Part shown: positions 16,622 through 25,558 of the stretch, piece after piece
How positions within the stretch are numbered: position 1 is the stretch's first letter
How the letters are laid out: the number at the start of each line of letters is the position of its first letter
Source: an uncultured Bacteroidota bacterium
GTDB lineage: Bacteria > Bacteroidota > Bacteroidia > Bacteroidales > P3
DNA: 51,737 nt
Assembly (NCBI GenBank): GCA_902775135.1
Contig: CACYKY010000015.1
Span: 1-51,737 of the forward strand
Direction: 5' to 3'
Program-made: the position numbers and the translations under genes
Notes under the pieces: generated by a model
Database searches by the model: none
The model's input: the letters and a program-made list of their open reading frames with translations, nothing else
What the model was told of the DNA's origin: nothing

Positions 16622-18115
16622 CTAGATAATCTCGTCGGCCAGTGCGGCGAAGTCGATGCCGTCGAAATTGCCGCTGCTCATCATCAGGAGATTGATTGCG
16701 TTATTGTGGGATTGCGTTATTGCGTCAGTGGCTGACGCGTCAGCACTAACGCATTTACGCATTAACGCAATCACGCATTCCACCAGCTTCTTGCTGTCGG
16801 TGAAAACCTCCACATTCCTCACTGCATTATTTTTGTTTTCATCGGTGTTGTCGGCCGAGCCGACGGCATACCACGGTTCCCCTTCGGGGTTGCCTCCAAA
16901 TGCTTTCTTTACCTCCTCGGGGTCGAGGGGCGGCAGCTTCTTGAGCTGCAGGGCGTGCTGGCTGAAATAAACGTAGCGTACGTCGGCCTCGTCCATCGAG
17001 TGGGCGTACTGCTGCAGGAACTCCTGCGTCAGCGAGCTGAAGGTGTGCAGTTCCATGCAGGCCACCAGTCGGCGGTCGGGATACTGCTCGCGCATGGCGT
17101 GGATGGTGGCGCGCAACTTCGATGGCGCATGGGCGAAGTCTTTATACACCGCGCAGGTGGCGTTCTTCTTCACCAGCTCCAGGCGCTTGCTGGCACCCTC
17201 GAAGGTGCTGATGGCCTCGTCGAACTGCTCGTCAGTCACCCCCACCTGTCGGCAAGCTAGCCGTGCGGCGGTGAGATTTAATAGATTGTGGTGGCCGAAG
17301 ACCATCAATGGGGTTCTATGGGTTGAATGGGTCAAATAGGTGATGCCACCTTCGACGACATGCTTGGGGCAGAGATACGGCAGCTTCTGTATATCGGTGC
17401 GCTGGTTCTCCACCGCCACGCGGTGCACCTCCTTGTCCTCGTCGCAATATATGAGTGTTCCTTCGGGTTCAATCAGGTCGATGAACTTGCTGAACTGCTC
17501 GCGGTAGATGTCGAACGTCGGGAAGACATTGATGTGGTCCCACTCGATGCCGGTGATGATGGCCACGTTGGGGTGGTAGAGGTGGAACTTGGGGCGGCGG
17601 TCGATGGGTGAAGTGAGGTATTCGTCGCCCTCGATGACCATCACCTTGGCGGAGTGGCTCAGGCGCACCATCACCTCGAAGCCCTTGAGCTGCGCGCCAA
17701 CCATATAGTCGGCCTCGATGCCACAATGGGCGAGGACATGGAGAATCATGGCGGTGGTGGTCGTCTTGCCGTGCGAGCCGCCCACCACGATGCGCAGCTT
17801 GTCTTTGCTCTGCTCGTAGAGGTACTCGGGGTAGCTGTAGATCTTCAGACCGAGCTCTTGGGCCCTCAAAAGCTCGGGATTATCGATGCGGGCGTGCATG
17901 CCCAGCACCACGGCGTCCAGGTCTTTAGTAATCCTCTCGGGGTTCCAACCGAACTCTTCCGGCAGCAGGCCGTACTTCTCCAGGCGACTCTTCGCCGGGT
18001 CGAATATTTCGTCGTCACTTCCCGTGACGGTGATACCTTTCTGACAGAGGGCGATGGCGAGGTTATGCATCGCGCTTCCACCTATGGCTATAAAATGTAC
18101 TTTGCTCACTTTCAT
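16622..18115 (-). CDS. mpl: UDP-N-acetylmuramate:tripeptide ligase (murein peptide ligase)
   Basis: A 497-residue Mur-ligase family enzyme that attaches the recycled tripeptide L-Ala-D-Glu-meso-DAP to UDP-MurNAc in peptidoglycan recycling. I chose the ATG of MKVSKVHFIAIGG because the Rossmann motif follows at once. The ATP loop is GGSHGKTTTT (112-121); EGDEY and HITG-type central-domain motifs follow. Residues of about 446-474 (RKCVSADASATDAITQ region) are encoded by a dispersed repeat also found at 11541-11588, inserted between the last regular segment and the conserved NLLMMSSGNFDGID end. It is the last gene of the operon that begins at 22464. Confidence 0.92.
   Translation of the reverse strand: MKVSKVHFIAIGGSAMHNLAIALCQKGITVTGSDDEIFDPAKSRLEKYGLLPEEFGWNPERITKDLDAVVLGMHARIDNPELLRAQELGLKIYSYPEYLYEQSKDKLRIVVGGSHGKTTTTAMILHVLAHCGIEADYMVGAQLKGFEVMVRLSHSAKVMVIEGDEYLTSPIDRRPKFHLYHPNVAIITGIEWDHINVFPTFDIYREQFSKFIDLIEPEGTLIYCDEDKEVHRVAVENQRTDIQKLPYLCPKHVVEGGITYLTHSTHRTPLMVFGHHNLLNLTAARLACRQVGVTDEQFDEAISTFEGASKRLELVKKNATCAVYKDFAHAPSKLRATIHAMREQYPDRRLVACMELHTFSSLTQEFLQQYAHSMDEADVRYVYFSQHALQLKKLPPLDPEEVKKAFGGNPEGEPWYAVGSADNTDENKNNAVRNVEVFTDSKKLVECVIALMRKCVSADASATDAITQSHNNAINLLMMSSGNFDGIDFAALADEII
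16695..16780. repeat. dispersed GCGTTATTG element inside mpl
   Basis: 16695-16742 matches 11541-11588 with one mismatch. It continues into ACGCATT-type heptamer-like units (about 16746-16779) in opposite orientation, giving a loose inverted arrangement around TGACGCGTCA. The reading frame stays open throughout. Confidence 0.9.
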
Positions 18116-18153
18116 ATTTTTTATTTTAAGGTGTTCGCCACCCCTTACGGGGG

Positions 18154-19266
18154 TCATTGATCTTTCGGAAAATAGTGATAATATTTGGTTACTTGTTTCT
18201 CGAGGAAGTGGCGGTCCAATTGGTCGCTGGCCTCGCTGATAGGCAGGCAGCGGCCATCCTTGTAGAGGACCTTAATCTCCTGGTCGTTGAAGTCATAACT
18301 GCGGTTGTGCAGCTCGCCGGTACCGTGGAAGTAGTCGCATTCGACACCTTCGAACGGCTCGTTGCTGAAGCGGATGGCCGGCAGACGACGGTTGACGAGA
18401 TTGCGACAGAGGGTGCTCAGAATTTCGTCGTCCGAGTGCTGCCAGTGCTTCACGGCGACCATCACGTCGTCGTCGTCGACCTCGGCAAAGCGGTCGAGGT
18501 CGAAAGAGGAAAGAGGAAAGTTGAAAGTGGAAAGATTGAGTTCCCTTGCACGGCGAAGGATGGAGAGCAGGAGCTGGTCGGCGGCGATGACGGTCTTGTG
18601 CATATAGACCTGCCAGTACATCAGGCGGCGACTGATGATGAACTTCTCCACGCTGTAGATACCCTTTTCGTCCACAACAAGTTCATCCTCATGCACATTG
18701 AGCATGGAGATGATGCGGTCGGTGCCGACGATGCCCTCGCTGACGCCGGTGAAGAAGGAGTCGCGCCCCAGATAGTCGAGGCGGTCCATATCGAGCTGGC
18801 TGCTGACGAGCTGGTGGAGGAAATGCTTGGGGTATTTATTGGTGAAAATATCGATGCACATGGAAAGAGCCTTCTGTGCGTCATCTCGCATCCGCTGCAT
18901 CATGAGAAGCGTGATCTCCTCGTGGGGCACATCGACGAGTACCCTCTCGCTGGTGTGCGAAAAAGGCCCGTGTCCGATGTCGTGCAGGAGGATGGCCAGC
19001 ATGGCCCCGCGGCACTCCTCGTCGCTAATGGCGACACCCTTCTGTTTGAGCGTTTCCAGCGCCCGCTTCATCAGATTGAGGGCACCCAGCATGTGGCTGA
19101 AGCGCGTATGCATGGCGCCGGGGTAGACCAAATAGGTCAGCCCCAGCTGCTTGATGCGCCGCTGCCGCTGGAAGAAGGGATGCTCGATAACCTGCAGGAT
19201 CACGGGGTCGTCGATGGAGAGGAAACCGTCGTAGACGGGGTCGTTGATGATTTTGCGTTTGCTCAT
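18154..19266 (-). CDS. HD-domain phosphohydrolase
   Basis: A 370-residue protein of the HD superfamily related to SAMHD1/dGTPase-like enzymes. Metal ligands are visible as His 58 (HTRFSHMLG) and His 95-Asp 96 (LLHDIGHGPFSH). The substrate, possibly a nucleotide triphosphate, cannot be fixed from sequence. I chose the ATG of MSKRKIINDP because it forms an ATGA overlap with the upstream gene's stop (19263-19266). Residues of about 242-255 (LSTFNFPLSSFDL) are encoded by imperfect heptamers. Next gene downstream is mpl, 38 nt away. Confidence 0.85.
   Translation of the reverse strand: MSKRKIINDPVYDGFLSIDDPVILQVIEHPFFQRQRRIKQLGLTYLVYPGAMHTRFSHMLGALNLMKRALETLKQKGVAISDEECRGAMLAILLHDIGHGPFSHTSERVLVDVPHEEITLLMMQRMRDDAQKALSMCIDIFTNKYPKHFLHQLVSSQLDMDRLDYLGRDSFFTGVSEGIVGTDRIISMLNVHEDELVVDEKGIYSVEKFIISRRLMYWQVYMHKTVIAADQLLLSILRRARELNLSTFNFPLSSFDLDRFAEVDDDDVMVAVKHWQHSDDEILSTLCRNLVNRRLPAIRFSNEPFEGVECDYFHGTGELHNRSYDFNDQEIKVLYKDGRCLPISEASDQLDRHFLEKQVTKYYHYFPKDQ
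18499..18540. repeat. imperfect heptamer tract inside the HD hydrolase gene
   Basis: Six 7-nt units: GTCGAAA, GAGGAAA, GAGGAAA, GTTGAAA, GTGGAAA, GATTGAG. Open on the coding strand. Confidence 0.85.
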
Positions 19267-20729
19267 TGATGCAAGATAATATAGCTGATTTGAGGTGCAT
19301 TGCCACCAGACAGGAAGTAGTATTTGCCGTTGCCGAAACGATGAAGGGGCGACAGAATGAGGTACTTGCCGTCGGAGGCCAGCATCTGTTTGGAACCCTT
19401 GCCATCGGGAGAAAAGCAATAGGCTGCCAACGCAGCATTGGCCATCAAAAGACTTTTGCTTCTTTTGGCGGCGATGGAGGGGTTGTATTCAGGCGACTCG
19501 TCCTTCGACTCGTTAGTAATGACACAGATGGTACCATCGTGATCGAGCAAATAGGGTCCACGAACGTCGAGGGTGGCATGCTGGTTATTCTGCATGATGC
19601 CACGAGTCCACAAGATATTGCCCAGCGTGTCCAGGTTGGCAACCACCATGCCCTTTCTGAAGAACGAAAAACTGAGCTCCATACCATTCTGGCGATGAGA
19701 CTCGCGCCATTGGCGCTGGAAGAGAACAGCACCACCAGAGGCTGTGGTGAGATGATCGCAAAGGAGGATGTAGTTGGCGCCTTTAGAGGACAGTTTGGTG
19801 TCGGTATCGACATTCTCGAACACGCAGAGTTCCTCGTTAGAGAAAGGGTGACGGTTATGGGCACAGAGCGAAGCCGATTGCATGTCGAAGAGCAAAGAAT
19901 GGAAGGCTGTGAAGAGGTGCTTGCCAGCGAGAAAGCCACTCTCCTCACCTTCGAGGGCTGCGCACAAAACCTTACCGCCAGCGTAGTTGAGCAAGGCAAG
20001 TTGCTCGAGGTCGCCTTTGAGCATCATTTCACCCGACTTCAATTCGGAGGAATTGGCGACATTGAATCGCAGGAGAGACTGCTCATGACTATTGGAAGAG
20101 AGGAGGCAGGCTGTGACCACCTCGCCGCGGTCGGTTACCAGTATTTGGCGCACCTCACCATGGGGCAATTTGCACACCCGAAGGCGCTTCATTTCTCCAT
20201 CATAAAGCATAGCGGTGGCCTGGTCGCCGCCGTCGCTTTCCTTGGTGAAGACCACAGCATGGTAATTGTTGGAAGGCGACGAAACAGCCCGAAAGAAACA
20301 TTGCTCTTCCTCGCCAAGATTCACTTCGGCCAACAAGCTGTCGGAGATCACTCGGAGAGGGGAATCATTCAACACAACGTGCCGCATTGTGCTGCCCTTT
20401 TTGTCGAAAGATGTCAGCAGTAGATGCAAACGATCCCCATTGCCGAAAGCCTCCACCGAGCATCCTCGCGTATTGTCTATTTTCACAATGGCCGATTCTT
20501 TCCACCTATCGTTGATTTGGCGCACCTGAATACTCTTCACCGCACCCACAGCATTCCGTTTCGCTTCCACCACCAGCAACTCTTCTTCGTTGTTGGAAGG
20601 AAGCATCTTCACCACCACTTGCGACGTCGATCTCTTACCCGACTTGTCACTTTGGTGAAAAGTAATGTTTTGGCTCCATGCCACAGATGCCATAAAGCAC
20701 ATGGCCAATGCAAATACCGTTTGTTTCAT
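19263..20729 (-). CDS. secreted protein of unknown function
   Basis: A 488-residue exported protein: signal peptide MKQTVFALAMCFMASVAWSQ (about 20 residues). The mature part is beta-rich with many short repeated strand-turn segments (VKIDNTRGCSVEAFGNGDRLHLLL, then VTDRGEVVTACLL and similar), which suggests a beta-propeller, but I recognise no family or active site. It overlaps both neighbours by ATGA (20726-20729 and 19263-19266), so it is produced in the same operon as the C_GCAxxG_C_C protein and the HD hydrolase. Confidence 0.65.
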   Translation of the reverse strand: MKQTVFALAMCFMASVAWSQNITFHQSDKSGKRSTSQVVVKMLPSNNEEELLVVEAKRNAVGAVKSIQVRQINDRWKESAIVKIDNTRGCSVEAFGNGDRLHLLLTSFDKKGSTMRHVVLNDSPLRVISDSLLAEVNLGEEEQCFFRAVSSPSNNYHAVVFTKESDGGDQATAMLYDGEMKRLRVCKLPHGEVRQILVTDRGEVVTACLLSSNSHEQSLLRFNVANSSELKSGEMMLKGDLEQLALLNYAGGKVLCAALEGEESGFLAGKHLFTAFHSLLFDMQSASLCAHNRHPFSNEELCVFENVDTDTKLSSKGANYILLCDHLTTASGGAVLFQRQWRESHRQNGMELSFSFFRKGMVVANLDTLGNILWTRGIMQNNQHATLDVRGPYLLDHDGTICVITNESKDESPEYNPSIAAKRSKSLLMANAALAAYCFSPDGKGSKQMLASDGKYLILSPLHRFGNGKYYFLSGGNAPQISYIILHQ

Positions 20730-21103
20730 ATCATTGATGTATTAGAGGTTATCGTATCATATAATAATCCTGCGGCCTCAGCCACCATCTCGCCACAGGG
20801 CTTCTTGCCCTGTGCCAGCAGGCGTCCGCATACGATGTCGCCGTTGCTCTCGCGGAATTGTTCTATCAGCGGGCGCACGTCGGCCGTGTGGCCCGTCAGG
20901 CCACACACCATCGCCATACCACTCACGCAGCCGCACACCTCCCTCGTGCCCGCAAGGCCGCGACCGAAGGGAGCGGCCACATTCATAGCATCTTCCGGCT
21001 TTATAGGCAGCTTGTCGGCATACGCCAGCACCACCGCCTGGCAGCAGTTGCAGCCCTGCTTGTGCAGCGCTCGTGCGTTATTCATTCGTTCTTCCTTGGT
21101 CAT
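20726..21103 (-). CDS. C_GCAxxG_C_C family protein
   Basis: A 125-residue small cytosolic protein with the Cys pattern of this family: QGCNCCQAV (16-24), the Gly-rich FGRGLAGTREVCGCVSGM region, then IVCGRLL and KPCGEM. The spaced cysteines suggest a metal or iron-sulfur site; a redox role is often proposed but not established. The start codon directly abuts a heptamer tract and the stop overlaps the next gene by ATGA. Confidence 0.82.
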   Translation of the reverse strand: MTKEERMNNARALHKQGCNCCQAVVLAYADKLPIKPEDAMNVAAPFGRGLAGTREVCGCVSGMAMVCGLTGHTADVRPLIEQFRESNGDIVCGRLLAQGKKPCGEMVAEAAGLLYDTITSNTSMI

Positions 21104-21135
21104 AACTCTTAACTTTTAACTCTTAACTCTTAACT
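21104..21135. repeat. heptamer tract (CTTAACT/TTTAACT) spanning the trmH stop
   Basis: Four 7-nt units fill the 12-nt gap upstream of the ATG at 21103 and run into the end of the methyltransferase gene, supplying its last residues (LRVKS) and TAA stop. Confidence 0.92.
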
Positions 21136-21655
21136 GCTTAAACATCTCCCATATCACAATGGCGGCGGCGCAACTCACATTCAACGAGTGCTTCGTCCCC
21201 TCCTGCGGTATCTCCAACGCCCCGTCGCACAGCTCCATCACCTCCTCCTGCACCCCCTCAATCTCGTTGCCCAGGATGATGGCCACCTTGTCGAGCGCGA
21301 CGGCCTTCAGGTCGTCGACCCATATGCTCTCACGAGCAATCTCCACCGCATACACCTTATAGCCGCGTTCTTTCAAAGCACTGACACACTCCACCGTGTC
21401 CTCGTGGTAGCTCCACTCCACACTATCCTCGGCGCCGAGGGCCGTCTTGTGTATCTCGCGGTGCGGCGGCGTCGCCGTGATACCGCACAGGGCTATATGC
21501 TCCACACGGAAAGCGTCGCTCGTGCGGAACACCGACCCGATATTGTTCAGACTCCGCACATTGTCCAGCACCACCGTCAGCGGCAGCTTCTCGCTCTCGC
21601 GAAACTCCTCCACCGTCATCCGGTGCATCTCTTCGGTTGTCAGTTTATGAGTCAT
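21116..21655 (-). CDS. TrmH/SpoU-family RNA 2'-O-methyltransferase
   Basis: A 179-residue SPOUT methyltransferase using S-adenosylmethionine. The three SpoU motifs are visible: NVRSLNNIGSVFRTSDAF (32-49), ILGNEIEGV (about 126-134) and HSLNVSCAAAIVIWE (about 155-169). It lacks the extra N-terminal substrate-binding domain of RlmB-type enzymes; tRNA or rRNA target unknown. The C-terminal LRVKS and stop come from heptamers. Start overlaps the TonB-domain gene by ATGA (21652-21655). Confidence 0.9.
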   Translation of the reverse strand: MTHKLTTEEMHRMTVEEFRESEKLPLTVVLDNVRSLNNIGSVFRTSDAFRVEHIALCGITATPPHREIHKTALGAEDSVEWSYHEDTVECVSALKERGYKVYAVEIARESIWVDDLKAVALDKVAIILGNEIEGVQEEVMELCDGALEIPQEGTKHSLNVSCAAAIVIWEMFKQLRVKS

Positions 21656-22464
21656 TGTTCTATAGGGCTAAACTTGACGACAAAGGTATACTTCACGCGG
21701 ACACGTGTGTCGCGCTGACGTCCGGGAATCCATCGGGGCATCATCCGAATCACGCGTAGAGCTTCCTCGTCGGTCTCCTCGTCAATACCCCGCAGCACCT
21801 TGAGGTTCGTCAGTCGCCCAGTGCGTTCAACGATAAACTCCACATACACCTTCCCCTCCACCTGTCGCGGGTTGCGCAGGTTGCGATTCACAAAGGCCTG
21901 CAACGAATCCTCTCCCCCGGGAAACTCCGGGTCGTTCTCGACAACAGTAAACACATTGTCAAAAAAGAATTCCAACTTATCGTAGATGGGGCTGTCTCCC
22001 ACTATGCGTCCCGTGGTGTCTAGGAAAAAGAAATGATTATCCTCAAACTGTATCATCTCGATGTCATCGTCCAGACTGTCCCTGATGGTAACCAATGTCG
22101 CTCCTGCCGTCTCTTCCATCGGTAAACCGTACATATCAACCAAACACTTGCGTCCGGCAATCTCAGTCACACCGTCCATCCGCATCATACAACTCCGGAT
22201 ATCCGATCCATAATGATACTTTGGATGGAAAGTACCAATACCCACAGATCTCATCTGCGATCTCCAGTCATAATCATACTGCGCCAGCACCAACATCACA
22301 CTGTCCGGCACATTCATTGCCTCAACAGCATCAGTCAACTGCCGCTCCAGTACACTGTCAACAAAACGGTAGTTCTTCATCAGATACTGCACATCGTTTA
22401 TCTTGTTGCCACACGACGACAACAACATAAGCAAAAAAAGCAATATGCCTGCACCAGATTTCAA
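21652..22464 (-). CDS. lipoprotein with TonB C-terminal domain
   Basis: A 270-residue envelope protein. The N-terminus MKSGAGILLFLLMLLSSC is a lipoprotein signal; its start codon is TTG, with no in-frame ATG before the lipobox. The C-terminal 90 residues match the TonB energy-transducer fold (EFPGGEDSLQAFVNRNLRNP, GKVYVEFIVERTGRLTNLKVLRG, MPRWIPGRQRD). True TonB proteins are inner-membrane proteins; a lipoprotein version is common in Bacteroidota and of unclear role. First gene of the operon running to mpl. Confidence 0.8.
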   Translation of the reverse strand: MKSGAGILLFLLMLLSSCGNKINDVQYLMKNYRFVDSVLERQLTDAVEAMNVPDSVMLVLAQYDYDWRSQMRSVGIGTFHPKYHYGSDIRSCMMRMDGVTEIAGRKCLVDMYGLPMEETAGATLVTIRDSLDDDIEMIQFEDNHFFFLDTTGRIVGDSPIYDKLEFFFDNVFTVVENDPEFPGGEDSLQAFVNRNLRNPRQVEGKVYVEFIVERTGRLTNLKVLRGIDEETDEEALRVIRMMPRWIPGRQRDTRVRVKYTFVVKFSPIEQ

Positions 22465-22487
22465 AACCCTTAATTCTTATTATATAA

Positions 22488-22600
22488 AAACTTAAACTAA
22501 AAACTTAAACCCTAAACCTTAAACCGTAAACCTTAAACCTTAAACCATAAACCTTAAACCTTAAACCGTAAACCTTAAACCTTAAACCTTAAACCAATAA
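22488..22600. repeat. telomere-like heptamer array (AAACCTT)
   Basis: About sixteen consecutive 7-nt units of AAACCTT with variants AAACCCT, AAACCGT and AAACCAT. It fills the spacer between the sufB stop and the TonB-domain gene. No promoter motif is visible within it. Confidence 0.95.
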
Positions 22601-22601
22601 A

Positions 22602-24047
22602 CTACCCCACGCTCCCTTCCAGGCTCACGCTCAGCAATTTCTGCGCCTCGACGGCGAACTCCATGGGGAGTTTTTTGAGCACATCCTTCGCGTAGCCGTT
22701 CACGATGAGGCCCACGGCGCTCTCGGGACTGATGCCGCGCTGCTGGCAGTAGAAGAGCTGGTCTTCGCTAATCTTGGATGTGGTCGCCTCGTGCTCCAGT
22801 ATGGCCGTGTGGTTGTCGGCCTTGATGTAGGGCCATGTGTGGGCGCCGCACTGGTCGCCGAGCAGCAGCGAGTCGCACTGCGAGTAGTTCCTCGCGTTGT
22901 CGGCCCCCTTGCCTATCTGCACCAATCCGCGGTAGCTGTTGTGGCTCTTGCCGGCGGAGATGCCCTTGCTCATGATGGTGGAGTGGGTGTTCTTGCCCAC
23001 GTGGATCATCTTGGTGCCAGTATCCGCCTGCTGGTAGTTGTTGGTGACGGCCACCGAGTAAAACTCCGCCGTCGAGTCGTCGCCCTGCAGTATGCAGCTG
23101 GGGTACTTCCAGGTGACGGCGCTGCCGGTCTCCACCTGTGTCCAGCTGAGCTTGGAGTGCGAACCCTTGCAGATGCCGCGCTTGGTGACGAAGTTGTAGA
23201 TGCCGCCCTTGCCGTTCTTGTCGCCGGGGTACCAGTTCTGCACCGTGCTGTACTTCACCTCGGCATCCTTCATCACCACAATCTCCACGATGGCGGCATG
23301 CAGCTGGTTCTCATCGCGTTGCGGAGCCGTGCAGCCCTCCATGTAGCTCACGTAGGCCCCCTCGTCGGCCACTATCAGCGTCCGCTCGAACTGGCCCGTC
23401 CCCTTGGCGTTGATGCGGAAATAGCTGCTCAGCTCCATCGGGCAGCGCACCCCCTTGGGGATGTAGCAGAAGGAGCCGTCGCTGAACACGGCGCTGTTCA
23501 ACGCGGCGAAGAAGTTGTCGGCTGAGGGCACCACCGAACCTAAATACTTGCGAACCAGGTCGGGGTGTTTTTGAACGGCCTCGCTGATGGGCATGAAGAT
23601 GATGCCCTTCTCCTCCAGCGCCTTCTGGCTGGTGGTCTTCACGCTCACGGAGTCCATGATGGCGTCGTAGGCCACTCCGGCCAGCGCCTCGCGCTCCCTG
23701 AGGGGGATACCCAGCTTGTCGAAGGTCGCCAGCAGCTCCGGGTCCACCTCGTCCATGCTTTTCTTCTTCTCCTGCTTGGGGGCGGCGAAGTAGATGATGT
23801 CCTGATAGTTCGGTGTCTCGTACTCCAAGTGCGCCCAGTCGGGCTCCTTCATCTTCTGCCAGCGGCGGAACGCCTCCAGGCGGAACGCCAGCAGCCACTC
23901 GGGCTCCCCCTTCTTTTTCGATATCAGACGTACCACCTCCTCGTCCAATCCCTTGCGGATGGTCTCGGTGTCAATATCGGTAGTGAAGCCCCACTTGTAT
24001 TCCTCGTTGGTAACTTCCTGAATTATATCTTTTTCGTTGTCTTCCAT
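22602..24047 (-). CDS. sufB: Fe-S cluster assembly scaffold SufB
   Basis: A 481-residue subunit of the SufBCD scaffold complex, which assembles 4Fe-4S clusters. I chose the ATG of [12 protein letters not shown] because the frame upstream runs through promoter DNA. Family landmarks: [13 protein letters not shown] near the start, [21 protein letters not shown], the Cys-containing [29 protein letters not shown], and the C-terminal [22 protein letters not shown]. Full length. Unusually, sufC, sufD and sufS are not adjacent: a MATE gene lies upstream and a repeat array plus an unrelated operon downstream. Confidence 0.96.
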   Translation of the reverse strand: MEDNEKDIIQEVTNEEYKWGFTTDIDTETIRKGLDEEVVRLISKKKGEPEWLLAFRLEAFRRWQKMKEPDWAHLEYETPNYQDIIYFAAPKQEKKKSMDEVDPELLATFDKLGIPLREREALAGVAYDAIMDSVSVKTTSQKALEEKGIIFMPISEAVQKHPDLVRKYLGSVVPSADNFFAALNSAVFSDGSFCYIPKGVRCPMELSSYFRINAKGTGQFERTLIVADEGAYVSYMEGCTAPQRDENQLHAAIVEIVVMKDAEVKYSTVQNWYPGDKNGKGGIYNFVTKRGICKGSHSKLSWTQVETGSAVTWKYPSCILQGDDSTAEFYSVAVTNNYQQADTGTKMIHVGKNTHSTIMSKGISAGKSHNSYRGLVQIGKGADNARNYSQCDSLLLGDQCGAHTWPYIKADNHTAILEHEATTSKISEDQLFYCQQRGISPESAVGLIVNGYAKDVLKKLPMEFAVEAQKLLSVSLEGSVG

Positions 24048-24077
24048 TATCGTATATATACTATTTATAGCAAATGC

Positions 24078-24085
24078 AAAGATAC
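24078..24085 (-). promoter_or_regulatory. Bacteroidota -7 box for sufB
   Basis: TATCTTTG on the minus strand, 31 nt upstream of the sufB ATG. No clear -33 element. It implies that sufB is not simply read through from the MATE gene. Confidence 0.6.
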
Positions 24086-24121
24086 AAAAAAATTCCGATA
24101 ATCGGAAAAAATAACTCATCA

Positions 24122-24164
24122 CTCCCCCACTCTGCCACTCAGTCACTCAGCCACTCCTCTACTC
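24122..24164. repeat. octamer tract at the end of the MATE gene
   Basis: On the minus strand, five 8-nt units beginning GAGTG (GAGTGGCT, GAGTGACT, GAGTGGCA, GAGTGGGG, GAGTGATG). The first two give the last residues (GVAE) and the TGA stop of the MATE gene. Confidence 0.8.
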
Positions 24165-25516
24165 ATCCTCTTCAGTTTCCGATTGATCCATAAAGCATAG
24201 GGGATGCAGAGGAGGAAGGTCAGCGCGTCGGCCACTGCCTGCGCCATCTGCACACCCGTCATGCCCAGACAAATGGGCAGCAACAGCAGCGCCGGAAGGA
24301 AGAAGAGTCCGTTGCGGCAGACACTGAGCAGCGTGGCAGGGGCTGTCATACGGATGTTCTGGAAGAGCATCCCTGTGGTGGTGAACAGCGCCACCAGCGG
24401 GAAGGCGACACACTGCCACCGTAGGGTGACAGCACCAATCTCAATAAGAACAGGATCTTCGGCGCGGAAGAGTGCCACTATCTGGGGTGCAAACAACAAT
24501 CCAACCGATGAAATCACCAGCAAGAAAGCCGTGCCCACACAGCTCGCGAAGAGCCACGCCTCGCGCACTCGGCCGTAGAGTTTCGCCCCATAGTTGTAGC
24601 CGCACACCGGCTGGAATCCTTGCGAGAAGCCCAGCACCACGCTGAAAGCGAACATCATGATGCGGGTAACGACAGCAAAGGCCGCCACCGCCGACGCCTC
24701 CTCCCCGGGTGCCGCATAGAGCGCCGCACAGTAGTTCAGCGACACCGCCGCCGCGCAGTTGAACACCTGGCGGAACAACGACGGCAATCCGCCACGGAAT
24801 ATCTCGTAGTACACCTTCGCCGACGGCTTGAAGTCGCGCCAACGGATATGCACACTCTCGGGCCTCAACGTCCCGCAGAGCAGCAGCACCCACGCCGCCA
24901 GCTGGCTGACGGCAGTGGCCAGCGAGGCGCCGCTGACGCCCATGTCGAAGGTGAAGATAAACAGAGGGTCCAACCCGATATTGAGCACCGCACCGCTCAC
25001 TATGCCCACCATGCCGAAGGTGGCGTTGCCCTGGAGGCGCAGCTGGTTGTTCAGTGTGAGGGCCGACATCATGAAGGGCGTCGCCAGCACGATGTAGCGC
25101 AGGTAGTCGTTGGCATAGGGCACCACCTCCTCTGGCGCACCCAGCAGGCGCGAGAGCCAGCTCAGGTTCGGTAGGCAGCACAGCGCCGCCACCAAGCCCA
25201 GCAGCATGGGCGTCACGAAGCCCACCGTAGCCACGATCGTGGCCGACGACACATCCTTGGCCCCGAGGGCCCTGCTGATATGGTTGCCACTCCCGTGGCC
25301 GAAGAAGAAGCCCAGCGCCTGGATGAACGTCATGTAGGCAAACGAGATGCCGATGCCGGCGGTGGCCTCGGTGCTCAGGCGGCCCACAAAGGCCGCGTCG
25401 GCCACGTTGTAGAGCGCGGTAGTCACCATCGCCACTATCGTCGGCAACGCCATCTTGCACACCAGCCCCTTCACGGGCCGCTGCGTCATCTCAGCATATT
25501 TGTCCTCAAGCGTCAA
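24143..25516 (-). CDS. MATE family multidrug/toxin exporter
   Basis: A 457-residue integral membrane antiporter with about twelve helices, exporting cationic drugs or metabolites with Na+ or H+ influx. The opening [21 protein letters not shown], then [24 protein letters not shown], is characteristic, and the second half repeats the pattern ([15 protein letters not shown]). The start at 25516 is a TTG; homology of YAEMTQRPV to the usual N-terminus favours it over the ATG at 25489. The whole gap to the upstream HtrA-like gene is heptamer repeat. Confidence 0.92.
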   Translation of the reverse strand: MTLEDKYAEMTQRPVKGLVCKMALPTIVAMVTTALYNVADAAFVGRLSTEATAGIGISFAYMTFIQALGFFFGHGSGNHISRALGAKDVSSATIVATVGFVTPMLLGLVAALCCLPNLSWLSRLLGAPEEVVPYANDYLRYIVLATPFMMSALTLNNQLRLQGNATFGMVGIVSGAVLNIGLDPLFIFTFDMGVSGASLATAVSQLAAWVLLLCGTLRPESVHIRWRDFKPSAKVYYEIFRGGLPSLFRQVFNCAAAVSLNYCAALYAAPGEEASAVAAFAVVTRIMMFAFSVVLGFSQGFQPVCGYNYGAKLYGRVREAWLFASCVGTAFLLVISSVGLLFAPQIVALFRAEDPVLIEIGAVTLRWQCVAFPLVALFTTTGMLFQNIRMTAPATLLSVCRNGLFFLPALLLLPICLGMTGVQMAQAVADALTFLLCIPYALWINRKLKRMSRGVAE

Positions 25517-25558
25517 TAACTATTCACAATTCACAATTCACTATTATCTATTAACTAT
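25513..25558. repeat. heptamer tract bridging the HtrA-like stop and the MATE start
   Basis: Units of CACAATT, CACTATT and TTAACTA type. The tract encodes the last residues (VNR) and TAA stop of the protease and runs up to the TTG start of the MATE gene. Confidence 0.92.

Noticed and set aside
22488..22600. True telomere or eukaryotic contamination
   Set aside because: The array is internal, degenerate and flanked by bacterial genes; the same heptamer occurs in other spacers of this window.
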